Assembly (NCBI GenBank): GCA_905221605.1 | Contig: CAJNDS010002405.1 | Span: 118,501 to 182,500, forward strand | DNA length: 64,000 bases | DNA from: Symbiodinium natans | Taxonomy: Eukaryota; Sar; Dinophyceae; Suessiales; Symbiodiniaceae | Direction: 5' to 3' | Made by a program: the position numbers and the translations under genes | The notes under the pieces: generated by a model | Seen by the model: the letters and a program-made list of their open reading frames with translations, nothing else | Database searches by the model: none | What the model was told of the DNA's origin: nothing | Part shown: positions 35,201 to 38,012 of the stretch, in pieces | Layout: each line of letters starts with the position of its first letter | Numbering within the stretch: the stretch's first letter is position 1

Positions 35201-37373
35201 CGATTATTTTTGGGGGTTGTTCTCCCGAAACTGTGGGTTCGGGGGTTGCCGCTGAACCCTAAACCCTAAGCCCTGTTCCAACTAGTGAGTTGCTTCAGTA
35301 GCCTTTTGAACTTGGAGTATAGAAAGAAACAACTGCAGGCACTCTACCCAGAACCTCACGCATAACTTCCAGTGAACCTTCAACCAGCCCCCAAGATTGG
35401 GATGTGCCCCCTGATACTAACAGTCATGAATAGGGATTATGGTACCCCCTATCATCGTCCCTACTAAGGACTGTTAGTATCAGGGGGAACATCCCAAGGT
35501 GTATGGTTGGTTCCCCAAGCAACCCTGCACCACGCACAAGCCCGGATTCGAGAAGAGCGCCAGTCCCCGGAGGACCAGGCCATTGACCGCCTCCACCGCC
35601 TCGGCCAGCGCCGCCCCGTGCGCGCGCTGCGCTTCGTTGCGGAGCGCACGGTCGAGGAGCGACGGGCTGAGGGCTGAGGGTTTTGGGTTTTAGGGCTCCT
35701 CGCCCGAAGGCAAAAAGGGTTTAGAAACTCTGCACCCTGAAGCTGAAACACCAGACCATAGGATAAGGGATGCCCCAAGAAGGTTTGGGTGGGCGCGCTG
35801 CAGGCTGCAGGCAGATCTCGGCGCAGTGGCAGTTGCAAGTACGGGGGTACCTTTAGTTGCAGACTTAGTTTAACCTATCTGTTAGGCCTACGTACAACTT
35901 AGACTCAAATACATACGAACCTTCCACTAGAGTTTGGCGGCCCTTAACCTACACATAGCCCCTTAGGAATTATGTCTATTTCTAGCAAAAACCCAACGGA
36001 ATATTCAGAAATATTGTTGTGCTACGGTTCGAGAGGGGGGGGGTATAGGAACCCTCAAAATTTTCGGCAGACGTTGTTTCCTGTGGCAGGCATGCAGATG
36101 ATCTGACCATGGGCCCCTAGTGGGTTAGGGTTTAGGGTTTAGGGTTTAGAGTTTATAGGGTTTAGGGTGGTTTAGGGTCCGGAGCCAAGGGGGTGAAAGG
36201 GAGGGAGGTGTGATACTCGCTTATTCGGGCTTCTTAAGGCTGAGTTGGGATTTTGAAGCCCTTTATTTGGGCGGAATATGGGGCCCTTAAAACCCCCTTC
36301 ATTTCCACCCAGCTTCGGACCCTTACTCGGGAGAAACCCTTGTAGAACATGGCCATACTCGGGCACATGGACGGGAGCTCCTTGGTGGAAGTATGGGGTT
36401 TAGGGTTTGTAGGGTTTGGTGCTGACAAGGCAGCAGGAAACCTGCTGCACACAGGGTGTAAGCCCCTGGCCAGAGCCAGAGCACGTAATGCAAGCAGGAG
36501 CCGCCATGCTTTGAGTTTGACACTTGGAGGTTCATGGGCACTACTTCTAAACCCCCTAAGTCCCCTCAGAGGGTTTTAAGTAGACTAAGTGGGGGTATAA
36601 GTACCCATGAACCTCCAGTAACTCTAACGCCCTGACGGGTTGATAATATGGGGTATTAGGTGGGGTATTAGGAGATTGGCTACCCTATGTAGTCCCTCAC
36701 AGAATCTATGAGAAGACTAGTCTCCTAATTTCCGGATTCCCGAATTCGCCAGGAGGAAGAACATTTAGCAATCCAAAAGCACACAGGCCCTGCACTTCAG
36801 ACACCTGAACAAGGGTTGCATGCATGCCACAAGATGGCCTTAGTCTCAAACCCACGAGTCCGATGTCTAGGCCGCAGCTCCGGAAGATTGCCCCTAAACC
36901 CTAAACCCTAAACCCTAAACCCTAAACCCTAAACCCAGGAGCGCATCTTGGGCGTGCAGAAGCAGAAGCGGGCCATTGTCGAAGGAGCCCTCTCGAAGAA
37001 GTCCCGCCACTCTGCCGGAACTTCGGGTTTTAGGGTTTAGGGTTTAGGGTTCAGGGTTTAGGGTTCATCCCAAACCTGCGGTTCCTTAGATGTCCTACCC
37101 CCTTAGCCGAGCTTTACTGACTCCAGGGCGCTATATGAAATCTCATCCGGGTATGAGGGCTGTGTTCCCCTCCAAAATCCTGATGGCTTAGAGAGGTTTA
37201 AGTAGCCCTCATGGACGAAGTCCAAGCCCTAAACTCTAAACCTAACACGCCACAAACGGCTTAGGCACTTCGCGCCCCCCCCCCCCCCCCCCCCCACTTA
37301 AGGCAATGGCTAAGGTGACGAGATCCAGAAGATTCGCTTGGAGATGATGGCTTCCATCTTCGAGCCACTGTAG
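2175..37373 (+). CDS. RAD5/HLTF-like SNF2 ATPase with RING finger (whole gene span, many small exons)
   Basis: Motifs of the RAD5/HLTF branch of SNF2 DNA-dependent ATPases occur in strict order on the + strand across 35 kb. They are GGILADDMGLGK+T (motif I), LIVCPLSVLYNW (Ia), TTYDIL, VLDEAH (II), LTGTPIQN (III), LRRTK, RVLYD, LIRLRQ, a C3HC4-type RING, SAKIKA, RLDGSM, SLKAAGTG+LNLTAA, QAIDRLHRLGQ and ERILGVQKQKR, then a stop at 37,371-37,373. Proteins with this layout act in nuclear chromatin or post-replication repair, combining translocase and ubiquitin-ligase activity (family knowledge). Exons are 40-110 nt. Introns hold telomere-like repeats and short inverted-repeat elements, and two other genes lie inside the span. 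Several exons between the listed ones were not found, and the RING exons carry apparent frameshifts, so the model is incomplete. The 5' end may reach 397-1,647 or beyond the window. Confidence 0.85.
2240..2341 (+). repeat. TTTAGGG array
   Basis: About 14 units with a few variants. It lies directly downstream of the FFWTK exon. Confidence 0.9.
2700..2738 (+). CDS. SNF2 exon: linker before motif I
   Basis: The exon starts after CTTTGCAG and reads EVLPSGTAPRWQE in phase with the exon before it. CAAGAGG occurs both here and at the start of the next exon, so the exact splice point is ambiguous. The intron ends in AG, but a canonical GT donor does not fit the frame. Confidence 0.55.
2964..3055 (+). 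CDS. SNF2 exon: motif I (Walker A)
   Basis: The exon reads VYKNLATNSAF, then PPRLPRGGILADDMGLGK. This is the signature Walker A of SNF2 ATPases, with the lysine that contacts ATP phosphates. The exon must stop after GGGGAA and use a GCGCCC donor: joining to the CAG-ended acceptor at 4,576 restores GLGKTITTIALI. This is a clear GC-AG intron. Confidence 0.9.
3281..3350 (+). repeat. TTTAGGG array in the Walker A intron
   Basis: Ten near-perfect units about 225 bp into the intron after the motif I exon. The same intron ends with a CCCTAAA block at 4,495-4,556. Confidence 0.9.
4577..4617 (+). CDS. SNF2 exon: helix after Walker A
   Basis: This 41-nt exon sits between TTGCCCAG and GTGAGCC and encodes TITTIALILASPR, the expected continuation of GLGKT. 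CCCTAAA repeats lie just upstream (4,490-4,555) and TTTAGGG repeats just downstream (4,660-4,710). Confidence 0.9.
5350..5429 (+). CDS. SNF2 exon: motif Ia
   Basis: Bounded by TGTAG and GTGAGG, it reads KNLIVCPLSVLYNWSEQL and then KLHAPSLR. This is the motif Ia region of SNF2 ATPases (substrate/DNA-contact strand). It is in phase with the 4,577-4,617 exon. Confidence 0.9.
6146..6209 (+). CDS. SNF2 exon: TTYDIL segment
   Basis: After CACTTCAG the exon reads TTYDILRAETKDKSQAPHLS. SNF2 proteins carry TTYxxL between motifs Ia and II. The 3' boundary is uncertain because no GT, GC or GA donor fits the phase cleanly. CCCTAAA repeats follow. Confidence 0.8.
6226..6291 (+). repeat. CCCTAAA array
   Basis: Nine units after the TTYDIL exon, the opposite orientation from most downstream arrays. 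Confidence 0.9.
7036..7083 (+). CDS. SNF2 exon: DEAH box (motif II)
   Basis: This 48-nt exon between GCGCGCAG and GTGCAC reads GLGSVAWQRAVLDEAH. The W-R-x-V-L-D-E-A-H pattern is the Walker B motif of the RAD5 group, with the Asp and Glu needed for ATP hydrolysis. Confidence 0.9.
7554..7672 (+). mobile_element. Introner-like element, CTAGGACC family
   Basis: About 119 bp, starting CTAGGACCGGGAATAGGC and ending GGTTACTCCTGGGTTTAG, with inverted ends. Inner blocks (TTCCCTTATAAT, AAAGGGTACCCTTTTTATT) are shared with 8,161-8,283, 25,556-25,667 and 9,912-10,124. Confidence 0.75.
8161..8283 (+). mobile_element. Introner-like element, CTAGGACC family
   Basis: It runs from CCCAGGACCGGGAGTAGGC to GTACTCGCGGGTCTAG. 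Same inner blocks as the copy at 7,554. It lies just upstream of the LTGTPIQN exon. Confidence 0.75.
8330..8436 (+). CDS. SNF2 exon: motif III (LTGTPIQN)
   Basis: The frame from the CCCACAG acceptor to the ACGTGC donor reads KSQVFQLISAECKW and then CLTGTPIQNSVED, an unmistakable SNF2 motif III. The first few residues (CVVEPCV) may still be intron if a later acceptor is used. Confidence 0.9.
8617..8651 (+). repeat. Upstream partial copy of the next exon's acceptor and start
   Basis: The bases around the acceptor and first codons of the exon at 8,674 (CTACATGCAGGAT, then TTTCTCGCTGGCTCG and TTTCTG) occur once here and again at 8,665-8,700 with small differences. The copy would be out of phase, so it looks like a local duplication of an intron-exon junction and not a second exon. 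Confidence 0.7.
8674..8747 (+). CDS. SNF2 exon: after motif III
   Basis: The exon reads DLFSLARFLKLEPFDQFDWF and then NRTW, matching the L-x-S-L-x-x-F-L-x-x-x-P-F segment that follows LTGTPIQN in RAD5/HLTF. It ends at GGGG before GTCAGT. An imperfect copy of its acceptor and first bases lies about 48 bp upstream (8,617-8,651). Confidence 0.88.
8868..8970 (+). CDS. Candidate exon of unclear membership
   Basis: One frame reads DASLKESLRDALGNAWWNAG and then LTDPGHYRKW without a stop. It lies between the SNF2 motif III exons and the LRRTK exon but does not match the usual SNF2 sequence there. It may be an insertion in the protein or chance. TTTAGGG-like sequence follows. Confidence 0.3.
9005..9095 (+). 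mobile_element. Introner-like element, AACCTTTTTGGGGTA / CAAAGGTTAAC family
   Basis: It contains GTTAACCTTTAACC, CTTTTTGGGGTAGTATAATC, CCAAAGGTTAAC and CTGGACAACTAAG. Relatives are at 4,110-4,216, 14,624-14,712 and 17,768-17,872. Confidence 0.65.
9912..10124 (+). mobile_element. Introner-like element, CTAGGACC family, with nested insertion
   Basis: The left end is CTAGGACCCAGAGTAGGCC and the right end is TTAATCCTGGGTCTAG. The centre is interrupted by a complete copy of the ACTGGCTCAAAACCC element, which gives their relative ages. Confidence 0.75.
9943..10034 (+). mobile_element. Introner-like element, ACTGGCTCAAAACCC family, copy 1
   Basis: This is one of three near-identical copies of about 92 bp (also 14,272-14,364 and 16,993-17,086). 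Ends are inverted repeats (GGCTCAAAACCCAA / TTGGGGTTTTGGGCC). The inner part repeats TTTCAACTTTT-type words. Here it is inserted inside another inverted-repeat element (9,912-10,124), a nested insertion. Confidence 0.8.
10193..10465 (+). repeat. Two CCCTAAA arrays around the LRRTK exon
   Basis: Blocks at 10,193-10,262 and 10,353-10,465 have the same orientation on both sides of the exon at 10,272-10,350, an exception to the usual inward-pointing pattern. Confidence 0.9.
10272..10350 (+). CDS. SNF2 exon: LRRTK
   Basis: The exon reads LEVAGFERLQLLLRTWCLRR followed by TKARKA and ends at a GTAAAC donor. L-R-R-T-K marks the end of SNF2 lobe 1. It sits between two long CCCTAAA arrays. Confidence 0.88.
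10979..11050 (+). CDS. SNF2 exon: LPRK segment
   Basis: Starting after TTTGTCAG, the 24 codons read DMSIQDPETGLARPLLMLPR and then KTLE, the P-L-x-x-L-P-x-K segment of the family. The join to the next exon works with a GC donor (GAG/GCAGGG) and keeps phase 0. Confidence 0.85.
11205..11303 (+). CDS. SNF2 exon: VPLDPGDRVLYD
   Basis: The exon follows GCACAG and reads VVKVPLDPGDRVLYDRALSQ, the V-x-L-x-x-x-E/D-R-x-x-Y-D segment of RAD5/HLTF. The end is placed at a GTAGGG donor. The last residues are less certain. Confidence 0.85.
11661..11702 (+). CDS. SNF2 exon: SAYSH segment
   Basis: This short exon after AACTGCAG reads VEGGGQLKFSAYSH. It joins in phase with the exon at 15,271, giving SAYSH-VLSLLIRLRQ, the usual Y-x-x-V-L-x-L-L-x-R-L-R-Q motif. 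The 3.6-kb intron between them holds other coding-like pieces. Confidence 0.7.
11938..12080 (+). CDS. Candidate exon with Cys/His motif, gene unknown
   Basis: An open frame reads EELLPEATPEKVGQEAPSTV and ends in AAHCTHRYCNACS. C-x-H-x2-C-x2-C resembles the middle of a RING finger. It lies inside the SNF2 intron at 11.7-15.3 kb, upstream of the SNF2 gene's own RING exons. A KCPEC motif at about 12,345-12,395 could be its last zinc-ligand pair. This may be part of another gene nested in the intron, or chance. Confidence 0.3.
12345..12397 (+). CDS. Candidate exon with CPEC pair
   Basis: The frame reads GFYAKCPECFKSVLSS. C-x2-C followed by a basic/hydrophobic tail is typical of the end of a zinc finger. 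It could pair with the CTHRYCNAC piece 280 bp upstream. No first C-x2-C pair was found, so a working finger is not shown. Confidence 0.28.
12655..12720 (+). CDS. Candidate exon, charged helix
   Basis: The frame reads GLFNCAAERVKELEEREWNA, followed by a CCCTAAA array. It has amphipathic charged helix character and unknown membership, and lies inside the SNF2 intron. Confidence 0.25.
13622..13694 (+). CDS. Candidate exon, hydrophilic
   Basis: After a CCTGCAG the frame reads DGKDPASKERSELGQNFSQA and runs to a CCCTAAA array. The codon use looks coding. It lies inside the SNF2 intron and no function is visible. Confidence 0.3.
13755..13818 (+). repeat. TTTAGGG array
   Basis: Nine perfect units, 60 bp after the candidate exon at 13,622-13,694. 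Confidence 0.9.
14272..14364 (+). mobile_element. Introner-like element, ACTGGCTCAAAACCC family, copy 2
   Basis: It differs from copies 1 and 3 at only a few bases. Ends are CTGGATCAAAACCCAA and TTGGGTTTTGGGCCAGT. It lies in intronic sequence of the SNF2 gene. Confidence 0.8.
15271..15321 (+). CDS. SNF2 exon: LIRLRQ segment
   Basis: The exon reads VLSLLIRLRQLLARFC and ends at a GTTTAGGG donor that runs into a TTTAGGG array. This is the conserved helix before the RING in RAD5/HLTF proteins and is in phase with 11,661-11,702. Confidence 0.8.
16369..19717 (+). CDS. Type-1 (microbial) rhodopsin, 406 aa, 13 exons
   Basis: The exons are 16369-16439, 16579-16765, 16875-16977, 17187-17296, 17489-17536, 17665-17754, 17970-18092, 18366-18386, 18571-18683, 18853-18958, 19161-19229, 19434-19532 and 19637-19717 (TGA). 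They sum to 1,221 nt with phase kept at every join. Helix C reads FYVEWLVNVPILL (residues 208-220) and aligns with bacteriorhodopsin RYADWLFTTPLLL: R82 is F208, D85 is E211, D96 is L. Helix G reads ECIFFLTMNFSTK (348-360), giving the retinal lysine K360 at exact spacing, E204 kept and D212 changed to N356. Helix F reads FGIYGLVY (W182 to F, Y185 kept, P186 to G). An N-terminal extension of about 78 residues and a B-C loop of about 60 residues are unusual. The start ATG lies in GCCATGG. The unusual counter-ions argue against a standard proton pump; a sensor or channel is possible. The gene lies inside an intron of the SNF2 gene. Confidence 0.85.
16993..17086 (+). mobile_element. Introner-like element, ACTGGCTCAAAACCC family, copy 3
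   Basis: It has perfect terminal design: ACTGGCTCAAAACCCAA at the left and TTGGGTTTTGGGCCAGT at the right. It lies within the rhodopsin intron 16,978-17,186. Confidence 0.85.
17293..17485 (+). mobile_element. Introner-like element, GCCCAGTGGTA family (with internal duplication)
   Basis: It fills the rhodopsin intron 17,297-17,488. The left end is GCTAGCCCAGTGGTACGC and the right end is ATGGCTGCTGGGTTACC; AGCCCAG and CTGGGTT are inverted. A block of about 70 bp (CCCTTTTTTTGATTCAAGG...) is repeated inside. Related ends flank four other rhodopsin introns (17,542; 18,387; 18,959; 19,241). Confidence 0.75.
17970..18092 (+). CDS. Rhodopsin exon: helix C
   Basis: This exon (residues 204-244) holds VYTIFYVEWLVNVPILLVLA, the clearest rhodopsin signature, with E211 at the primary counter-ion position. 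It is bounded by ACTACAAG and by CTGGAG followed by a GTTCAGGG donor that opens a 260-bp TTTAGGG-type array. Confidence 0.85.
18093..18356 (+). repeat. Long TTCAGGG/TTTAGGG array in a rhodopsin intron
   Basis: The intron starts GTTCAGGG and is almost wholly repeat for 264 bp, with a duplicated variant block (TTTTGGGTTTACTGTAGGG). It ends in CTACTTGGAG before the 21-nt exon. Confidence 0.9.
18366..18386 (+). CDS. Rhodopsin 21-nt micro-exon
   Basis: Seven codons (VRDSLFE) are bounded by CTTGGAG on the left and a GCCCAGTGG donor on the right. The right border is the standard left end of an introner-like element seen elsewhere in this gene. Including it keeps the frame, and so would skipping it, so it could also be a cassette exon in the C-D loop. 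Confidence 0.6.
18387..18570 (+). mobile_element. Rhodopsin intron made of a GCCCAGTGGTA element split by a TTTAGGG array
   Basis: The left part is GCCCAGTGGTACCCTTGTAC, then a C run and ATATGGTTGCCGGG. A 70-bp TTTAGGG array follows and the right end is GGGCTACCAAG. The telomere-like array is thus embedded in the element near its right end. Confidence 0.7.
18684..18852 (+). mobile_element. Rhodopsin intron with tandem partial copies of a TTCCAAGTTCAG element
   Basis: The block CCTAAGAAAAAGCAAAAATC, ending TAGGGTTCCAAGTTCAG, occurs twice (to about 18,767 and 18,852). The first copy is followed by GTACTTTAAGGCCTCA, the first bases of the next exon, so the intron-exon junction itself was duplicated. 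Related elements are at 16,440-16,578 and 25,200-25,305. Confidence 0.7.
18964..19137 (+). repeat. Long CCCTAAA array in a rhodopsin intron
   Basis: About 24 units, nearly perfect, filling most of the intron before helix F. The next intron (19,230-19,433) carries the opposite orientation, TTTAGGG, at 19,273-19,378. Confidence 0.9.
19273..19378 (+). repeat. TTTAGGG array in a rhodopsin intron
   Basis: Fifteen near-perfect units just after the helix F exon. With the CCCTAAA array before that exon, it forms an inverted pair around a 69-nt exon. Confidence 0.9.
19434..19532 (+). CDS. Rhodopsin exon: helix G with retinal lysine
   Basis: It encodes ECIFFLTMNFSTKLCASMSL, then AGIRSSEFQEVLL. K360 is the predicted Schiff-base lysine. 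The upstream junction needs a GA donor (TTT/GAGTCG) and the ACCGAG acceptor. The downstream intron is GT-AG with GTCA repeated at both ends. Confidence 0.85.
19533..19636 (+). mobile_element. Last rhodopsin intron, GCATTTTGCATG element
   Basis: The 104-nt GT-AG intron contains GGGTAGCATTTTGCATGATT, then AAGGGCACTTAAACTCA and CCATGAACTAG. A second copy, in SNF2 intronic sequence, lies at 13,478-13,562. Confidence 0.7.
20897..21069 (+). repeat. CCCTAAAA (8-mer) array
   Basis: The unit here is eight bases (CCCTAAAA) and not seven, over about 170 bp with a few C/G variants. The 8-mer is known as a telomere unit in some green algae. Here it seems a local variant homogenised by expansion. Confidence 0.85.
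21076..21152 (+). CDS. Candidate SNF2 linker exon
   Basis: The frame reads LRGDALRVLEAATDALGKDK followed by ARIAA. It sits between a CCCTAAAA array and a TTTAGGG array and lies in the interval between the RLRQ exon and the RING exons, where RAD5/HLTF proteins have a linker. Domain support is lacking. Confidence 0.4.
21240..21800 (+). repeat. Purine-rich and G-rich low-complexity tract
   Basis: A (GA)n stretch (about 21,245-21,285) and GGGGTTTAGGG-like text are followed by long G runs at 21,650-21,780. Open frames here encode only Gly or Pro repeats and are not genes. Confidence 0.85.
22285..22380 (+). CDS. Candidate SNF2 linker exon with basic nuclear-targeting-like motif
   Basis: The frame reads EREISSSEGGASAAKPRPKR and then KKRLPSGGSG. 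PRPKRKKR resembles a monopartite nuclear localisation signal, fitting a nuclear ATPase. It lies upstream of the RING exons. The right boundary is uncertain, with GTTTGTTG a possible donor. Confidence 0.45.
23299..23358 (+). CDS. SNF2 RING exon 1 (first Cys pair and C-x-H-x-x), frame-disrupted
   Basis: After CCTGAG the first frame reads (C)SICMESGATLSP and the next frame reads CGHVFHR. One extra C in CCGCTGCGG separates the two. Joining by a GA donor (CGC/GAGCCT) to the TTCAG acceptor at 24,125 gives CGHVFHR-DCIEAVL, which is RING-H2-like. The first Cys needs a T supplied by the previous exon. The extra base may be an assembly error or a real lesion. Confidence 0.65.
24126..24194 (+). CDS. SNF2 RING exon 2
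   Basis: The 23 codons after AACTTCAG read DCIEAVLRQLGRGGASAPAY and VLQ and end at a GTTCAT donor. The leading Cys supplies the zinc ligand after CGHVFHR. TTTAGGG repeats follow at once. Confidence 0.65.
25115..25188 (+). CDS. SNF2 RING exon 3 (CPLC), frame-disrupted
   Basis: After CCTTCCAG one frame reads TGLCPLCRGP and then stops. The overlapping frame continues as PVKKAELLEKPADP. Together these look like the final zinc pair and tail of a RING, with one base missing between them. It is the second single-base break in this finger. Confidence 0.6.
25556..25667 (+). mobile_element. Introner-like element, CTAGGACC family (best preserved)
   Basis: The 112 bp begin CTAGGACCCAGAGTAGGCC and end GGTTACTCTTGGGTCTAG. 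The terminal 15 bp are inverted repeats with two mismatches. It lies just upstream of the candidate exon at 25,735. Confidence 0.8.
25735..25817 (+). CDS. Candidate exon of the nested gene ending at 27,055
   Basis: The frame reads SIHKSRKPQEVASSIASLGA followed by LDVHVE and a GTAAGG donor. It is ordinary coding sequence with no recognised family. Confidence 0.4.
26288..26530 (+). CDS. Candidate exon of the nested unknown gene
   Basis: An open frame ends EYLNPRARKFWLEGKECPLR followed by DLLNMPPATKAPKPGQ. The last 40 residues look clearly coding; the first half is less certain because all frames are open here. The following GTGAG may be a donor. Confidence 0.4.
   Translation: MRGLARIPKTRTAALRARFRVPRQGISWPGKHSDGCVPRLVSTSEYLNPRARKFWLEGKECPLRDLLNMPPATKAPKPGQ
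26911..27055 (+). CDS. Terminal exon of an unknown gene nested in the SNF2 span
   Basis: After GCAGCAGCAG the frame reads AEKARIVTNDLLRNFVDNGT and then LKDQDAAELTVKYAI...PEDLWK and TAA. It is a well-formed C-terminal exon, rich in charged residues and probably helical. I do not recognise the family. Other exons probably lie at 25.7-26.9 kb. Confidence 0.6.
28262..28352 (+). mobile_element. Introner-like element, GGGATGTTCCCC / GGGGGAACATCCC family
   Basis: It begins GGTTGGGATGTTCCCCTGAT, then ACTAACAGTCCTTAATAG, and ends in GCGGACATCCAAG, a decayed inverted end. Relatives are at 33,120-33,210, 35,398-35,501, 43,372-43,462, 43,967-44,070 and 44,460-44,676. Confidence 0.7.
28390..28487 (+). 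CDS. SNF2 exon: start of helicase lobe 2 (SAKIKA)
   Basis: The frame reads WNLTSKELEVVEGEDDGSIH and then AGASAKIKATS. The S-x-K-I/x-x-L motif opens lobe 2 of SNF2 ATPases. It ends at a GTTAGGG donor that opens a TTTAGGG array. The start is uncertain because the upstream intron end is an introner-like element. Confidence 0.7.
28558..28598 (+). CDS. SNF2 exon: lobe 2 helix
   Basis: It reads LRMLLLKSRTGFN followed by a strong GTAAGG donor. It lies in the right place for the K-x-x-x-L-x-x-L-L segment after SAKIKA. No domain test is possible by eye. Confidence 0.45.
30566..30812 (+). repeat. Longest CCCTAAA array
   Basis: About 250 bp with occasional unit-length variants. It lies 180 bp upstream of the RLDGSM exon. 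Confidence 0.9.
30996..31069 (+). CDS. SNF2 exon: motif IV (RLDGSM)
   Basis: Bounded by CTACTCAG and CAG/GTACGG, it reads KELRRRNLPFVRLDGSMKHE and then QRVQ. RLDGSM is a hallmark of SNF2 lobe 2. CCCTAAA repeats lie directly upstream and TTCAGGG/TTTAGGG repeats directly downstream. Confidence 0.9.
31218..31270 (+). CDS. SNF2 exon: after RLDGSM
   Basis: After GCCCTCAG the frame reads SALQRHFGLLPEGLKYS, matching the I-x-x-F segment that follows the Arg of motif IV. The right boundary is approximate. Confidence 0.65.
32955..33000 (+). CDS. SNF2 exon: motif V, first half
   Basis: This 46-nt exon between TTGGCAG and GTCAGG reads HLHEVMLCSLKAAGT. The last G joins GC of the next exon to make SLKAAGTG-LNLTAA, the family motif V. 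The intron is GT-AG. Confidence 0.9.
33956..34032 (+). CDS. SNF2 exon: motif V, second half
   Basis: The exon starts after CACTGCAG, reads LNLTAANFVLLIDPQRAQSC and then KEAFQ, and ends at GTTAGGG. The usual DPWWNP is replaced by DPQRAQ. A CCCTAAA array lies immediately upstream and a 100-bp TTTAGGG array immediately downstream. Confidence 0.9.
34033..34133 (+). repeat. TTTAGGG array starting at a splice donor
   Basis: The intron after the LNLTAA exon starts GTTAGGGTTTAGGG, so the first donor bases are part of the repeat. Thirteen to fourteen units follow. Confidence 0.92.
35398..35501 (+). mobile_element. Introner-like element, GGGATGTTCCCC family (best preserved)
   Basis: Its ends pair almost perfectly over about 30 bp: GGGATGTGCCCCCTGATACT at the left against AGTATCAGGGGGAACATCCC at the right. 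The RNA would fold into a single long hairpin. It lies just before the QAIDRLHRLGQ exon. Confidence 0.8.
35564..35656 (+). CDS. SNF2 exon: motif VI (QAIDRLHRLGQ)
   Basis: The frame reads SPEDQAIDRLHRLGQRRPVR followed by ALRFVAERTVE. It contains motif VI with the arginine fingers. The join to the next exon gives TVE-ERILGVQ and requires a GA donor (GTCGAG/GAGCGA) with a CCCAG acceptor; AGGAGC is repeated at both ends. The exon may begin earlier, at about 35,540. Confidence 0.9.
36520..36616 (+). mobile_element. Introner-like element, ACTTGGAGGTTCATGGG family
   Basis: The left end ACTTGGAGGTTCATGGGC and right end CCCATGAACCTCCAGT are inverted repeats. A related copy is at 1,999-2,104, and left halves only are seen at 13,938 and 18,357. 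Confidence 0.75.
36939..37026 (+). CDS. SNF2 exon: ERILGVQKQKR
   Basis: The frame reads ERILGVQKQKRAIVEGALSK followed by KSRHSAGT, the C-terminal brace helix of SNF2 ATPases. A CCCTAAA array abuts the acceptor (AAACCCAG) and the donor GTTTTAGGG opens a TTTAGGG array. Confidence 0.9.
37315..37373 (+). CDS. SNF2 terminal exon
   Basis: It reads DEIQKIRLEMMASIFEPL and TAG. It resembles the short helical C-terminal tail of RAD5/HLTF proteins. It follows a long C run and is followed by TTGAGGG/TTTAGGG repeats. Confidence 0.7.
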
Positions 37374-37714
37374 GGTTGAGGGTTTAGGGTTTGGGGTTGG
37401 AGTTTAGGGTTTAGGGATACTTCAACTATCGAATAGCAAACAGGGGCCCCTAATGCTGGGCATCCCATACACGATCCGAAAGGTTAAAGCTTAACCTTCA
37501 ACATGTGGGGATTTGCAAAAACGTAGGGGACTCCCAACACAAACGCCCAAATAGTTGACCCCAATATGGTACCCAAATGGCATGTATCATGGGTTTCCAT
37601 GTTACCTCCCCTATACTACCCCCCCCCCCCCTGGGTTCCCCTTTCAATAGCTTCATTCGGCTGAATTCTCCCTAAATAGCCTTACCTAGATGGGGAACTT
37701 AGAAGGGTAGTAGA

Positions 37715-38012
37715 ACCCTAAACCCCAAACCCCAAACCCCAAACCCTAAACCCTAAACCCTAAACCCTAAACCCTAAACCCTAAACCCTAAACCCCAAAC
37801 CCTAAGTATAGAGGCTAGTAGGGGAACCCATGAATGTAGTTCTCAGTTTCCAAAGCCAGAACTCTTACATCTTCTGAGTGTTGAGAGGGATCACGTGGAG
37901 ACGAGGATCGCCATCCGAAGCCCTAAACCCTAAACCCTAAACCCTAAACCCTAAACCCTAAACCCTAAACCCTAAACCCTAAACCCTAAACCCTAAACCC
38001 TAAACCCTAAAC
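37715..38012 (+). repeat. Two CCCTAAA arrays
   Basis: Blocks at 37,715-37,805 and 37,919-38,012, downstream of the SNF2 stop codon. Confidence 0.9.
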
